A stretch of 64,000 nt of DNA from Linnemannia schmuckeri (lineage: Eukaryota > Mortierellomycota > Mortierellomycetes > Mortierellales > Mortierellaceae), in assembly GCA_029449235.1 (NCBI GenBank), contig JANATG010000010.1, forward strand, positions 868,001 through 932,000. Reading direction: 5' to 3'. Under the pieces are notes generated by a model. The model had not been told where the DNA came from, made no database searches, and worked only from the letters and a program-made list of their open reading frames with translations. Below are positions 33,132-44,174 of this stretch, piece after piece. The position numbers and the translations under genes are program-made. The number at the start of each line of letters is the position of its first letter. The first letter of the stretch is position 1.

Positions 33132-34763
33132 ATGTCCATTTCCCATTTCATCATTCCTGAATCAACAAACAAGCCCGCAATGCCAGCATCTTCAATCACC
33201 TCTCAACCCCCTCCTCACCCCAACAACCACGCGCAGCCAAGCTTACCCGGCCTGAGCCACACTGACCCCCGCGTTACAATATTCGATATCCCATTGATCG
33301 TCGACGAGATTTTCTGTCACCTCTCAATATATGACTTCCGCAACTGCCAGCGCGTAAGCAAGCACTGGCGCGATCTATGCCGTCCATGGGTATGGAGGCT
33401 CGTTTCCCTGCATGGCCAAATCACGAGCGACACGCAAAGAGAATCGATTCTACAGAACTCCCGTTGGATCCGCTCGCTTTCTGTCGACTTTTGGGATACG
33501 CGTCTGGTGGATGGCGAACCTTGTCGGGGCCTGCACGAGCTTACTATCTGGGGCCAACAGCAGCAACAACAGCCGGCGCAGCAGGAGGAGGGAGGAGAAG
33601 TAGAGGTGCCCGACACCATGCCTTCAACACAGTCAGCAACTTCGTGGGACTTGATTGGTAAGAACTCGGCATTACGATCACTCTCTCTCGAATACACCGA
33701 GCTGCTGCTTCCACAATTGACGACGTCCCGCTTCAACTCGATTCTATTGTCGACATTACGCGTGTTGACTATCGATATCGGTATTCGGATCTCGTCGCCT
33801 TTACCTATTATAACACTACTATGTCACTGTCCCGATACCCTGCAGAAACTGTCCTTGACTAACACGGGCGGGAACTTTTGGAAACCACCCATCAATGTCG
33901 TCTGTCCTGCGAGTGCATCGACCCTGACTGCAAGATGGAGAGTCCTTCCATCCCTGAGATCTTTACGTGTCGAATGTCAGATGGTTGAGAACCTCAACGC
34001 CGCAATTCTCCTCCCGATGCTGCAGCACTGTTGCCCTCGTTTGAGACAGCTGGCTCTTGGCCTGGTCCCACAACATCTCTGCTGGTCACTCGTGGATATC
34101 CTTGTCGTCTCCTGCCCGTTCCTCAATGACCTTGAGATACCCGAGGTCGAGCTGCATGATTTAGAGATGTTTCGGTTGGTCCAGGGCTATGTCGGATTAC
34201 AGCGAGTCAACATTGCCATCTATCAGAACATGGTTGACCGAGTTATCCCGACCTTGATCCAGTCCTCTGGGTCGACCCTGACAAGAGTCCGCATTGTCGA
34301 ACGAAGCGCTGAGCATGGACTATCCAACACAATGCCCTTATACCCAACCTTGTTCCTGGAGCACTGTCCACGTCTAGTGTCGTTGGTGGTCCGGCCGGTT
34401 TCTTGGTATCTTGGGCTGGAGAGCAGCCTTCGGTCCATGGTGGAGGGCAACAACGGCAGCAAGGTTAAGGATGGTAGTCAATGGGCATGCTTCGGTTTGG
34501 AGACACTTGCGCTCAGCTGCTTGGTTCCCATAGATTCGACGAATATGAGCAGAAAGAGGGCAATTGTCGAGTTGACGGAACGACTGTGTCGGAAGTTGAA
34601 GGACCAGAAGAGGTTGAGGACGATTCGGTTAGATCGGGCTACGAGGGTTCTCCAGCTCCCGATAGGAAATACGGATAAGGATGATGCGAATCTGCTGCAG
34701 GCGATAATGGAGAGAAGAGAGAAGATGATTAGAGAATATCTCTATTTCCACATGGCTCTTTGA
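33132..34763 (+). CDS. F-box/leucine-rich-repeat protein
   Basis: An intronless gene of 543 residues. The F-box at about 49-93 reads IFDIPLIVDEIFCHLSIYDF, then RNCQRVSKHWRDLCRPWVWR, a good Skp1-binding pattern. A Gln/Glu-rich insert (GQQQQQQPAQQEEGGE) follows the first LRR. The repeats include LRSLSLEYTELLLPQL, LRVLTIDIGIRISSPLP, CPDTLQKLSLTNTGG, CPRLRQLALGLVPQ, CPFLNDLEIPEVELHDLEMF and CPRLVSLVVRPVSW. It is the second intact member of the local family (other at 16047) and lies 2.5 kb from the piggyBac element. Its role is presumed SCF substrate selection; the substrate is unknown. A downstream in-frame ATG at residue 17 is an alternative start. Confidence 0.87.
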   Translation: MSISHFIIPESTNKPAMPASSITSQPPPHPNNHAQPSLPGLSHTDPRVTIFDIPLIVDEIFCHLSIYDFRNCQRVSKHWRDLCRPWVWRLVSLHGQITSDTQRESILQNSRWIRSLSVDFWDTRLVDGEPCRGLHELTIWGQQQQQQPAQQEEGGEVEVPDTMPSTQSATSWDLIGKNSALRSLSLEYTELLLPQLTTSRFNSILLSTLRVLTIDIGIRISSPLPIITLLCHCPDTLQKLSLTNTGGNFWKPPINVVCPASASTLTARWRVLPSLRSLRVECQMVENLNAAILLPMLQHCCPRLRQLALGLVPQHLCWSLVDILVVSCPFLNDLEIPEVELHDLEMFRLVQGYVGLQRVNIAIYQNMVDRVIPTLIQSSGSTLTRVRIVERSAEHGLSNTMPLYPTLFLEHCPRLVSLVVRPVSWYLGLESSLRSMVEGNNGSKVKDGSQWACFGLETLALSCLVPIDSTNMSRKRAIVELTERLCRKLKDQKRLRTIRLDRATRVLQLPIGNTDKDDANLLQAIMERREKMIREYLYFHMAL

Positions 34764-36142
34764 TTTTTTTGGATTTTTTTTCGTCTTACGACACGATAGA
34801 TCAAGGCATGTGGACAGTTATAGCTGCCAAACTAAATAAACCTAATAGAAAGGGAGGAAGGGATGACAGAGAGTGGACAATGGGCCGATCGCTTTAAGGG
34901 AAGCAGGAAGTGTGGAAGGAGATTCGCCTGTTCAGATATGTTGGGTTTGGGCAAAATTTGTTCATTTCGGCTGGACTGTTGTTGTTGACATGAGAGCATG
35001 TTCAATTACATCAAGGGACACAGACAAATTCCGTCGCTTTGGAGAGAATATGAGCCAAGACGAAGTTAAGGCGTTAATAGCTCGGAAAGGAGTGCTATGC
35101 CTGCCCTATCTCGCAACCCGATAATGAACATGTAAAGAAAACACAACAAACGCATTGACATGATGACAAGGAGAGAAGAATAAGATAATGAACTGAAAAA
35201 GTTTTTGTCTTGGCAGACACATGAGTGAGTGAAGACGAAGTGAAAAAAAAAAAAAAAAGGGAATTTTTTTTTCGCACCCGGTGCCCGTGCATCGGACCCA
35301 CGTGTATGTACGTGTCTCGGCCCTTGTCCCGTCGGGATATCATTGAGGAGGAGAGGATGGGACATGGTTGACATTGGTTGATATGGTCAACAGAGCCATT
35401 AGTTTCCAATCGTATTGATAGCACATGGACGTCCATATCTCTTCGTATGGTTGTGGCTGCCATGGTTGGTTGATGGGCTACTTCGGATCCGAAGATTTCG
35501 ATATAGATTTTGCCCGTGCCGACCTTTCTTCTTTAGTTTTGTCCAATCCCTCTTTACTCCATTGCCCCACTTCGATTCATCCACCGATCCGGCCCTGCCT
35601 TTTTGCTTCTTTCTTTCTTTCTTTGCTGTCTAGTTCTTTTCTATCACACACCTCAGCCGGTTTCTTTCTTTGTTTCTTTCTTTCTTTCTGTTTCTCTTCC
35701 ATTCGTACATATTCTCTTCCTTCTCACTCTCCACAATCTCCCCTCCCCTGCTACTCTACACATCTGTGCTCCTAATTTGTCGTCCAAGCCTTGTGTTTAT
35801 TTTGCACCAAAGGCAACTGACCCCGACACAGGTTCCTTTTTGTCCTTTCTTACTTTTTTACCACGCTCTGCTCTCTCGACTTTCTTTTTTGCTTCTCTCT
35901 TTTCTTCTTCCACTCCTCCTTCCTCTCCTCCTTCCTTCCTCTTCCTTCTCTCTCTTTCTTTGCCCAACCTCGGATCAATATTCTTTTCCCTCTCCAACAC
36001 TCCTTTTCCCCTCAATTCCTGACACATCTTTGCTCCGTGGGTTGTCATTCTCTTTCGGGGTCTCAAATACTACCAATCGTCTCCCTCCCTTTGATTCCTT
36101 CCTCCACGTTCCCTCCTCGACTTCGCTTTCAGGAACAAGACA

Positions 36143-36180
<38 letters not shown>

Positions 36181-36259
36181 CTGTAGAGTTCTCTGGAGAA
36201 CACAGACCGTCTCTTCGCTCATTAGCTTACCTCTTACTTCCTGAATCACACCTAGCAGG
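34764..36259. promoter_or_regulatory. 3' flank and long CT-rich promoter of the TMEM135 pair
   Basis: 1.5 kb with no supported gene. From about 35520 to 36260 the plus strand is overwhelmingly pyrimidine (tttctttctttc blocks) and includes a T run of 31 bases at 36146-36176. This is likely promoter and leader of the gene at 36260. Confidence 0.4.
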
Positions 36260-39080
36260 ATGGACAATGCATGGGAAAACTTTCTGGAGGCCATTGCGGG
36301 ACTGTTGTCAATGGCTCTGACAAACAAGGAGACCGAAAAGGTCATTGCTGGTTTCAACAACTTTCAGCAACGACTCCAACGTCTCAGCAGGTAAACTTAA
36401 TAAGCACAGCGTGCACAAAAAAATAAAAATAAAAATGATAAGCTGGAGGGAGGAGATGGAGAAAAAAGAAAGCATCAGTACTGTGTATTACGAAATGGTG
36501 GGGTGTTGATAGTATAAAGTGAAGGTTTTCGCTTTTCTTTACGAAGTGTTTGGCGCGCTCACTCACCCAACAACCGTTTTGTTATGTCATCCTTTCAATT
36601 GTAGCCACAACCTCGCTAAGCTCAATCTGGAGATTACGGCGCAAAAGAAGCGGGTCAGCAAGTGTAAACATGAGGGCAAGACGTGTTCCCAGAACGTGAC
36701 CCGAGGCTTCTTCAAGACTTGGATGATCGCCTATGTTGTCAAGTACTTGATCGGAGTGTTGCCCGCTGTCTTGACCGGCAAGGCCTTCAAGAAGTAAGTA
36801 CAATCCTATCACGAGAGAGAAAGGGACGGAAAAGTGAGGGACTGATCTTCCCTTCCTTTTTTTCTATCCCCTTGTCTTGGTTTTTTTGGCTATGAAATGT
36901 AACGGGAAAGAGGCGAGGAAAATATCAAGGGGTGAGCATGCGAGTGACAAGGAAGACAAGGACAAGGCATGGAAAGAAAAGAAGGCAATAAATTGGATCG
37001 TGACGATGTTGGGCGACAGGATCAGGAGCACTCGAGAGTCATTGGAACATTATCAATAATGAACACTCAGAGGACGTACTGCACCTGGTTATGTGTGTGG
37101 AGCAACACTCTTGCAAGGACATTTTCTATCAATTGAGGAAAAAAAAACGAGAAACAGGACCTATTTCATTGACGATTCATGGAATATGAACCGGAGTTGA
37201 TGGGTCCAGCGATATCGATGGATCGCTCTTAGCTGTCGAGTCCAAATGAGCACCGGAAGGCGTCACGACAGCGTCGAGAAGGCGTTCAGATGTGAACAAG
37301 GGTAAAAATAATAAAAAGATGTGAATCAGGCGATGAATATGACCAAGGAATGGACAGACGACTCCAAACAGGACAACGGAACCCGTTCACATGTCAGGAA
37401 GCAACAATTTGTGGAGAGGAGTAGGGAGCAAGCACGACTCCGCACGAGAAGGACGGAGAGAGGTGCAGGGAAGACACATCTCTGTAATTTTTTTACCCAA
37501 GGGAAGGTATCTCCACCATTTCCAGGAAAGGAAACTGCCACTGACAGCACGCGTTCTTGTTATTCTCACAACAATCCGGTTTCTAGCCCGGCCATCTTCA
37601 AGAAGAGTGGAGGCAGTGACACCGTTGGGTTCGCCTTCTTCCTGTCGTCCTTCCTTTCCGCCTACAAGGCCGTCCTCTGTACCATGCGCTACTACCGACC
37701 ACAACACGAGGGCGACCGACTCAACGCATTCGTCGCAGGATCCGTCGCAGGATTGACCCTCTTACTCGACAAGAACAAGAGCCGCAGGACAGCCCTCACC
37801 CTCTACCTGTTCACACGCTCCATCCAGTTCGGATCGAGTTACTCGATGAAGAAATGGGCAGAGCACCGGGAAGCCAAGAGATCGACCCAGCGCCTCGCTC
37901 TCCGGGATGCTGTCCACTCGTCAGGAAAGGAGCACGCGTTGGTCACAAAGTCAGGATGGGACGATATCCTCGCCAAAGTCATGTCATCTTCAGCCGCAAC
38001 GGTATTGATGTCATTGACAGCCGCGGTTAACCTTTACTCCTGTGTGATCGAGCCAGATGCGATGCCAAAGTCCTACTGGAACTTTTTAATGCAGCACTCA
38101 GGCTTGCCTCAAAAGTTTGGACCCATGTTCCAACCCCTCTTGGACACCTTCCGGTCACAATACGTTACCCTGCGGGAACTTCCTGGTGGCATGGAGAACA
38201 TTGGTATCCCCGCTGGCGTCACCTCCAAGGACTTTGTCTCCACCAATATCTCGCCCAACATTGCGACCCTCTATCCCAGTAACCTCCACCACGACTTTCA
38301 GCTGTGCGCCTTGCTGCACCCTTTGACTCCTTGCTCTGGTCACTCCATGGATGTCATCACGGGCGAGTTTGGACGTGCCGTCAAGATGTACGGCACTCTG
38401 AACTTTGTAAGTACACTCCACAAACCTCGCATTTGGTCATTATCGTATGATTGACAGATGCCGTGCTTCCCTCTCCTCCTGACTATTTTTATCCGATTCT
38501 CTTTTGTTTCTTCGACCTACAGATTGTTACGCTTGTGTTCCAGCATAAGAAGCTGGCTACCCAGCCCAAAGAGGTTGCCCGTCGATACATCAAGTCGACT
38601 CTGCGATCATGTCTCTTTTTGACCGTCTACGTCTGGGCTGCATTCTATACTCCTTGTGTTATGCGCAGGATCTTCAAGAGGGAGAGAACCTTCATGTACG
38701 TTCAGTATCCAATTGCCGTTTTTGTAGACTTGTCTTACTTCATTGTAGGAGCACGTAATGATGAAGAGACTAACTTTCACCTTCTGAACTTTGCCATGGC
38801 AATCAATAGGTATCTCCTCAATGGTCTTCTCGCAGGATTGGCAGTGTTGATTGAGGCGCCGGGACGACAGATGGAATTGGCACTGTACTGTTTGCCTCGC
38901 GCGCTGGAGACAACTTGGAAGTTGATGTTGAAGCGAGGATTGGTCCGTAACATCCCCAACGGAGACATCGCACTTTTCTGTGCCTCAATGGGCGTGATGA
39001 TGACCATCTACCAGAACGACCCCAGTGTCATCAACAATCACTACCTCACTGTTCTTACCCGTGTCTTTGGACGCAACTAG
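36260..39080 (+). CDS. TMEM135: TMEM135-family membrane protein, copy 1
   Basis: Five exons, 36260-36390, 36605-36793, 37587-38406, 38523-38695 and 38810-39080, give 527 residues. TMEM135 proteins are multi-span proteins of peroxisomes/mitochondria linked in animals to mitochondrial dynamics and peroxisomal lipid handling. Visible family features are a Cys-motif near the N-terminus (KCKHEGKTCSQNVTRGF), a hydrophobic ILIG-type span (WMIAYVVKYLIGVLPAVL), a glycine-rich Tim17-like part (NAFVAGSVAGLTLLLDKNKS), MPKSYWNFLMQHSGLP, LHPLTPCSGHSMDV, and a C-terminal repeat LNGLLAGLAVLIEAPGRQME. Exons 3, 4 and 5 have exactly the same lengths (820, 173, 271) as in the adjacent paralogue. Intron 2 is 793 bp. 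Intron 4 (38696-38809, 114 bp) is open in frame, so a retained-intron isoform is possible. The start is the ATG of a short N-terminal exon. Confidence 0.88.
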
Positions 39081-39890
39081 AGGCTTTTTTCGTGCTTCGA
39101 TTCTATCTGCGACCGCCTTCTTCCGCGCTTAATGTTTGTTTTTGAAAACATAGACCAACATTAGACTTGCCACGTTCCTTCGACCGCTAATAAAAAAAAA
39201 AGAGATCAACTAGTGGATTATAAGTATCTATTTTTTTCCTAGTCATATTTGTGGTGTTTCTTAGGCATATGCCTTGCATGCATTCCTTTTTGTTTTGTTT
39301 GCTATTTTTCCTTTCCACTCATTTGGTTCTTTTTACTTCCTTTTTTCCTCTCTCTTCCTTCCTGTCATTCCTTTGCTTTTCTCTCTCACACACACACACT
39401 TCTCCGACAATCTATTCTTTTTTTCGTGCCCTTTATCTACTAGTAACAATTCCTATTTTGAGAACAAGCGATGATCCAAAGTAAATCGACATCGAAAAAA
39501 CAAATACTCCTTTTCTAGTCGCTGTCTACGGTCATATTCCCCTCCTTTCTTTTCTCTCCTGCGCTTCAGCAGATCTCTCTCTCTCTTTGTTGCTGTCTCC
39601 CTCTCGGAGCTTTCTACTACCTCTTCTTCCTTCCCTTGCTCCCATCCTTTCTTTCTTTCTCTCTCTTTTCTACTATCCTCCCTTCAGGGACCATATAAAC
39701 TTACCTTTAGCATTTTTCCTTCTCTCTCCCTCTCTCCCTCTTCCTTTTGGTTACAAAATAAATACTCTCCCACTTTTTTCATCTTCCCGATCTCATTTAT
39801 CTTTAATCATTTGCGCTCTTGTTTTTCTTTGAATGGTCAACCCATAAAATCACAATTCTTCCTTCAACAACTCTAACACTGTTAATAATA
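39081..39890. other. Spacer between the TMEM135-family copies
   Basis: 810 bp, with T-rich 3' flank, then CT-rich blocks (39540-39760) that probably serve as promoter and leader of copy 2. No gene is seen. Confidence 0.45.
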
Positions 39891-42507
39891 ATGGATTCGA
39901 CTCACATGAAAAACGAAAAGAGGACTACGGACCTTGATATTTCTCAGCAATCCTTACACTGTCTCAGCAGGTAAACAACAGATATATACAGTAAATGAAG
40001 GATCGTCGCGCACAGGACACCAACGAGGCTGTAGGGAGCTTCTCAAAGGACGGCACATTCATGAAGGCGAAGATACAATATCTTTTTTGCTGGCGCCACC
40101 CGCTCACACATACAAACACGCAACTTTGAAATACATAAGAGCACAAACACACATTCTCACTCACTACCAACCCTAATGCTTTATCTCTCACTCTCTTTGA
40201 CCTCTAGCCATGATCTTCAAGACCTTACCAACATCGAGCTTATTAAACGGAAGGAAAAGAAGGGGACTGTCAGGAAGTGCAAGCATGAAGGCAAGACATG
40301 TCGTCAGAATATGACCCAAGGATTCGTCACCTCGTGGATGATCGCTTATATCACTCAGTACTTGGTCGGGGTTTTGCCGTCTGTATTAAACGGCAAGACT
40401 TTCAAAAAGTAAGTAATGGGTCGGTTCGTCTACATGGCATTCGCTTTCTTTTACCTCTTATCTTTTCTTCATTTTTTTATTACGAAGAGGGGAGAAAGAG
40501 GGGGAGAAGGAGAGGGGGAAGAGGGAGAACCCGGAAAAGGGAGAGAGAGTAAGAGGAGGGGGGAAAGAGAAGGGAGAAGAAGAGGGAGAAGAGGGAGAAA
40601 CCCGGTAAATCGAGAGAGAGAGTATGAGGAGGATGGAAAAGAATGCACCATGGCATAATCAATTGGACCCCAGTTTGCATTGATTTCGTCTTGGACAAAC
40701 GCAACATCAACAAAGACATGACTGAAGGCAGGGAAGCAAATAGGAGGCTCAGCAATGTACAAGCCAATGTTTAGTGTATGAACGCTTGGACGTGCGTAGT
40801 CTCCATAGTCCATTACAACTCCACACAGGACGAGGGAGTCTACAACGTGTCAGTAAATAGCAGGGGAGAAAGAGAGAGGAATGACAGGATATGCATCTCT
40901 TTTTCAAGCAAAAAGATACATCCCTATCTCCTCAAGTCAAAGGAATCATTTACTCACCTACGAATGCACCCTCTTTATTCTTCTGGCGACGACGATTCAT
41001 TCCAACTTAGTTCGGCCATCTTTAAGGCGAGTGGGGGGCGGGATACAGTCGGATTCGCCTTCTTTCTTTCGTCCTATCTGTCAGCCTACAAGGCCCTACT
41101 CTGCACCATGCGGCGCTACAGATCACACCATGAGGGAGACCGACTCAACGCGTTCGTCGCAGGATCGATTGCAGGACTGGCGATGTGGATCGACAAGAAC
41201 AAGATCCGTAGAAAAGCACTCGCTCTCTACCTCCTCACACGCTCCATTCAGTTTGGATCGAGCTACTCGATGAAGAAGTGGGCCGAGCACCGGGAAGCGA
41301 AAAAGTCGAACCAGGGCCTCGCCCTCCAGGATAGAATTCTTCAGTCTTCAGGAAAGGAATACGCATTGGACACAAAGACAGGATGGGACAATATTCTGGC
41401 CAAGGTCATGTCGTCGTCGGCCGGTGCAGTGTTGATGTCGTCGTCCGCCGCGGTCAACCTCTATGCTTGTATGGTCGAACCAGATGCGATGCCCCAGTCC
41501 TACTGGAGATTTATCATGCATCACACCGGCTTGCCTCAAAAGTTCGGGCCCATGCTCAAGCCCTTGTTGGATGTCTTCGCGTCGCAGCTTTTTGTGCTGA
41601 GAGCTCTCCCTCCCGGGGTAGAAAACATAATGATCCCCGCCGGTGTCACCTCAAGGGAGTTTGTTTCCACCCTCTCACCCAGCGTCGCGACTGTGTTCCC
41701 GAGTCATGTTCACCATGAATATCAATTGTGCGCGCTAATGCATCCATTGACACCTTGTGCTGGTCACTTCAAGGATGTTCTCACCGGCGAGTTTGACCGT
41801 GCAATCAGGATGTACGCCCCTCTCAACTTTGTAAGTCCACATCACGGAACGTGTTTGCCGCTATTTCTCTTGTATGCTGCATTTCCTCCTTGCATATTCT
41901 ATGTTGTTATTCTAACGCAACACCTACAATGTATTGCTGTGCCACTTAGCTTTTGACGCTCGTGTTTCAGCACAAAAAGTTGGCCGTCCAGCCCAGGGAG
42001 GTTGTGCAGCGATATATTAAATCAACCATCCGGTCAAGCCTCTTCATGACGATGTATACTTGGGGTGCCTTTTACACTCTTTGTGTGATGCGTAGGATCT
42101 TCAAGAGAGAGCGAACTTATATGTAAGTTCGTTCTTCAATTGTTCTCTTTGTGCGAATGTTTTAGTAAGGCGTCGATTATGGTTCCATGTGCCTAACGCT
42201 GGTCAGTGGAACTTTATTACTACTCAAAAACGATAGGTACTTTCTCAACGGGATCATTGCTGGATTTGCAGTCTTGATTGAAGCACCAGGTCGACAAGTA
42301 GAATTGGGACTGTATTGCTTGCCTCGTGCTTTAGATACGGCATGGCATTTGATGCTGAAGCGCGGGTTGGTCCGCAACGTTCCTAATGCGGAGATGGCGT
42401 TGTTCTGCGCCTCGATGGGAGTGATAATGACCATCTACCAGTACGATCCCAGCGTCATCAATACCAACTACCTCTCCATCCTCACCCGCATCTTTGGATG
42501 CAATTAG
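39891..42507 (+). CDS. TMEM135-family membrane protein, copy 2 (tandem paralogue)
   Basis: Five exons, 39891-39970, 40208-40408, 41011-41830, 41950-42122 and 42237-42507, give 514 residues. It is a clear paralogue of the upstream gene: same intron positions and phases, identical lengths of exons 3-5, and matching motifs (KCKHEGKTCRQNMTQGF; NAFVAGSIAGLAMWIDKNK; MPQSYWRFIMHHTGLPQKFG; MHPLTPCAGHFKDVLTGEF; LNGIIAGFAVLIEAPGRQVE). Exon 1 is shorter and diverged (26 codons, starting MDSTHMKNEKR, ending LHCLSR at the same splice position as copy 1 LQRLSR). Intron 4 is again 114 bp but contains a stop immediately. Intron 2 (602 bp) holds a purine-rich tandem duplication. A single N-terminal exon start is inferred from the shared LSR|SH junction. 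Confidence 0.86.
40519..40632 (+). repeat. Purine-rich tandem duplication in TMEM135 copy 2 intron 2
   Basis: A unit resembling AAGAGGGAGAACCCGG followed by GAGAGAGAGTAAGAGGAGG is present at 40519-40559 and again, slightly diverged, at 40589-40632. The whole 40490-40640 stretch is almost pure A/G on the plus strand. Confidence 0.7.
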
Positions 42508-43476
42508 ACCGCGTTTTGTTTGTTTGTTTCATACTGTCACTTATCGCACAAATCCTCTTTCCTTTGTAGTTTGAGAACTGGATATAGAATAATATAAGCG
42601 CATACTGCAAGATGAATTTTTTTTTTTGTTTCAAAAATTGCCTTAGTTTTCTGCTAGAGGTGGCTAGCAGAAACAGGAAATGTCGATATCTTTTTTTTTT
42701 CATTGTCGTCGTCGTTTATCGGTTGCAGTGTTCATCCACTGCTCTTGCTCGAAACCTACGTGTTTTTATTCCTGTTTTGTCGCGATCCTTTCCCTTTTTT
42801 ATTCTATTTTTACGCCAAAGCTGAAATCACAAGCGAACGATAATAGAAAAAAAAGGATTAGTGAGTAGTGAAGTATAAGGAGATTGTAAGAGGGAGTGTG
42901 AGTATGCGTGTGTGTGTGAACATAGCATGGGGTTGTCAGACATTCTTCCTTTCCCTTTTGACCTGAACTGAACCCTTTCGATGTATATTTTCTCGCTAGG
43001 TCGTATTGTATGTTAAGTGTGTTTGTTCAAATACTCCCACCTCCTTTATCAATTTCCTTTCTGTCCACATATTGTTCCTCCTCTTTCGTTTGTCTATCCT
43101 TAGCAAGATATGACAGACCATCACAAGGAGGAGGAGGAGGAGGAGGAGGAGGAGGAGGGACATCAAAGCACATTAGGACCTATTCTCTTTTATTCCATTT
43201 TTTTCGTTACCCTTTTTTTTTGACACCTGTTCACTTTTTTTTTTGTTTACTCCCATTTGAAGAAGTCTCACTGAAATAAAGTCGCGTCTTTCCTATACCC
43301 TTTTTCTTTTTTCCTATTCTACGATTCACACTCGACATGTTTTCACTTTGCACTACATCCCTCCAACACACCAACCAGACAACAGTACACAACTACCAAA
43401 ATCAACAACAACAACAACAACAACAACCCCTAAAAAAAAAAAAAAAAAAAAAAAAAGGCTCTGTAATATCAACAGT
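42508..43476. other. Intergenic region with (GGA)n repeat
   Basis: 969 bp between the TMEM135 pair and a broken secreted-protein gene. It contains a GGA triplet repeat (about 43122-43158) and an (AAC)n stretch followed by a 25-A run (43432-43456) directly before the next ATG. No gene is seen. Confidence 0.5.
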
Positions 43477-44174
43477 ATGAAGTACATTTTGCCGCCCTTG
43501 GTGGCCATTGCCACGTTCGCCGGCTTGTTCGCAGCAGCAGCTCCGGATAACGAAAATACGATTGACTATGCAAAATACGGCATTGGAGGCCCCGTGGTAG
43601 AGACCTATGCCTACTGGCCCGACAAAAAGGACTCTGATCCAGACAGCTGAATTGTCGAGCTCATGACGCCCTCCACCGGCCGCGCATTCCCTTACAGGCT
43701 CCACTATAAGGACCCAAAGACAACAAGTACGACCTCTCGGCTGCCGAGGACGCTGAGAAAGCCCTTGCAGCTTGTTACGAAAAAGTATCGGCAATTGGGA
43801 AGATGAAGGCGGCGAGTTTGCGGCTCTGGATCTTGATTCCAAGATCGTGGCGTCGGTATATCTGGATAAAGGCGGCAAGGTCGTGTATATGGCCCAGGGG
43901 CCTACTGTTCCGACGCCGTACAAGGACATGTTAGTACTGTAAGACGCGTTTGTTCACCACTTGCACCGCAAATTGGATCCCCAGTATTGAGGACTTGAAG
44001 GACGCCGGTTCAACTATGGCTCAGTTCCTCCTGAACAAGTTGGCCCTCGAAGGTCCTGATGCCCTTGAGGATGCTAAGAACGACCCCAACATGATCATGC
44101 TCTTGGATGGCCTTTTCGGCTCGGCGAGTGGTTATTATGAGGAGAGGGCAGCGTTAGAGGCCAAGGTTACCTAG
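43477..44174 (+). pseudogene. Broken secreted-protein gene
   Basis: The first frame starts MKYILPPLVAIATFAGLFAA, a good signal peptide, and runs 57 residues to a TGA at 43648. Coding resemblance continues past it as IVELMTPSTGRAFPYRLHYK. It then shifts frame around 43722 (KYDLSAAEDAEKALAACYEK) and again near 43800 (EFAALDLDSKIVASVYLDKG, then YMAQGPTVPTPYKDM). A plausible 51-bp intron (43939-43989) joins to an intact last part SIEDLKDAGSTMAQFLLNKL ... ALEAKVT-stop. One nonsense codon plus at least two frameshifts argue for a dead gene. I do not recognise the family; it appears to be a small secreted protein of about 200 residues. Sequencing error is an alternative for single shifts but not for all three breaks. 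Confidence 0.68.

Noticed and set aside
35066..35463. Minus-strand frames of 102 and 122 residues
   Set aside because: Low-complexity Phe/Ser runs from A/T homopolymers; no motif or paralogue.
37321..37586. N-terminal extension MNQAMNMTKEW... in front of TMEM135 copy 1 exon 3
   Set aside because: It is intron 2 sequence that happens to be open. The paralogue and the TTCTAG acceptor place the exon start at 37587, in frame with the upstream exons.
40778..41010. N-terminal extension in front of TMEM135 copy 2 exon 3
   Set aside because: Same reasoning: it is intron 2, and the CTTAG acceptor at 41010 restores frame with exon 2.
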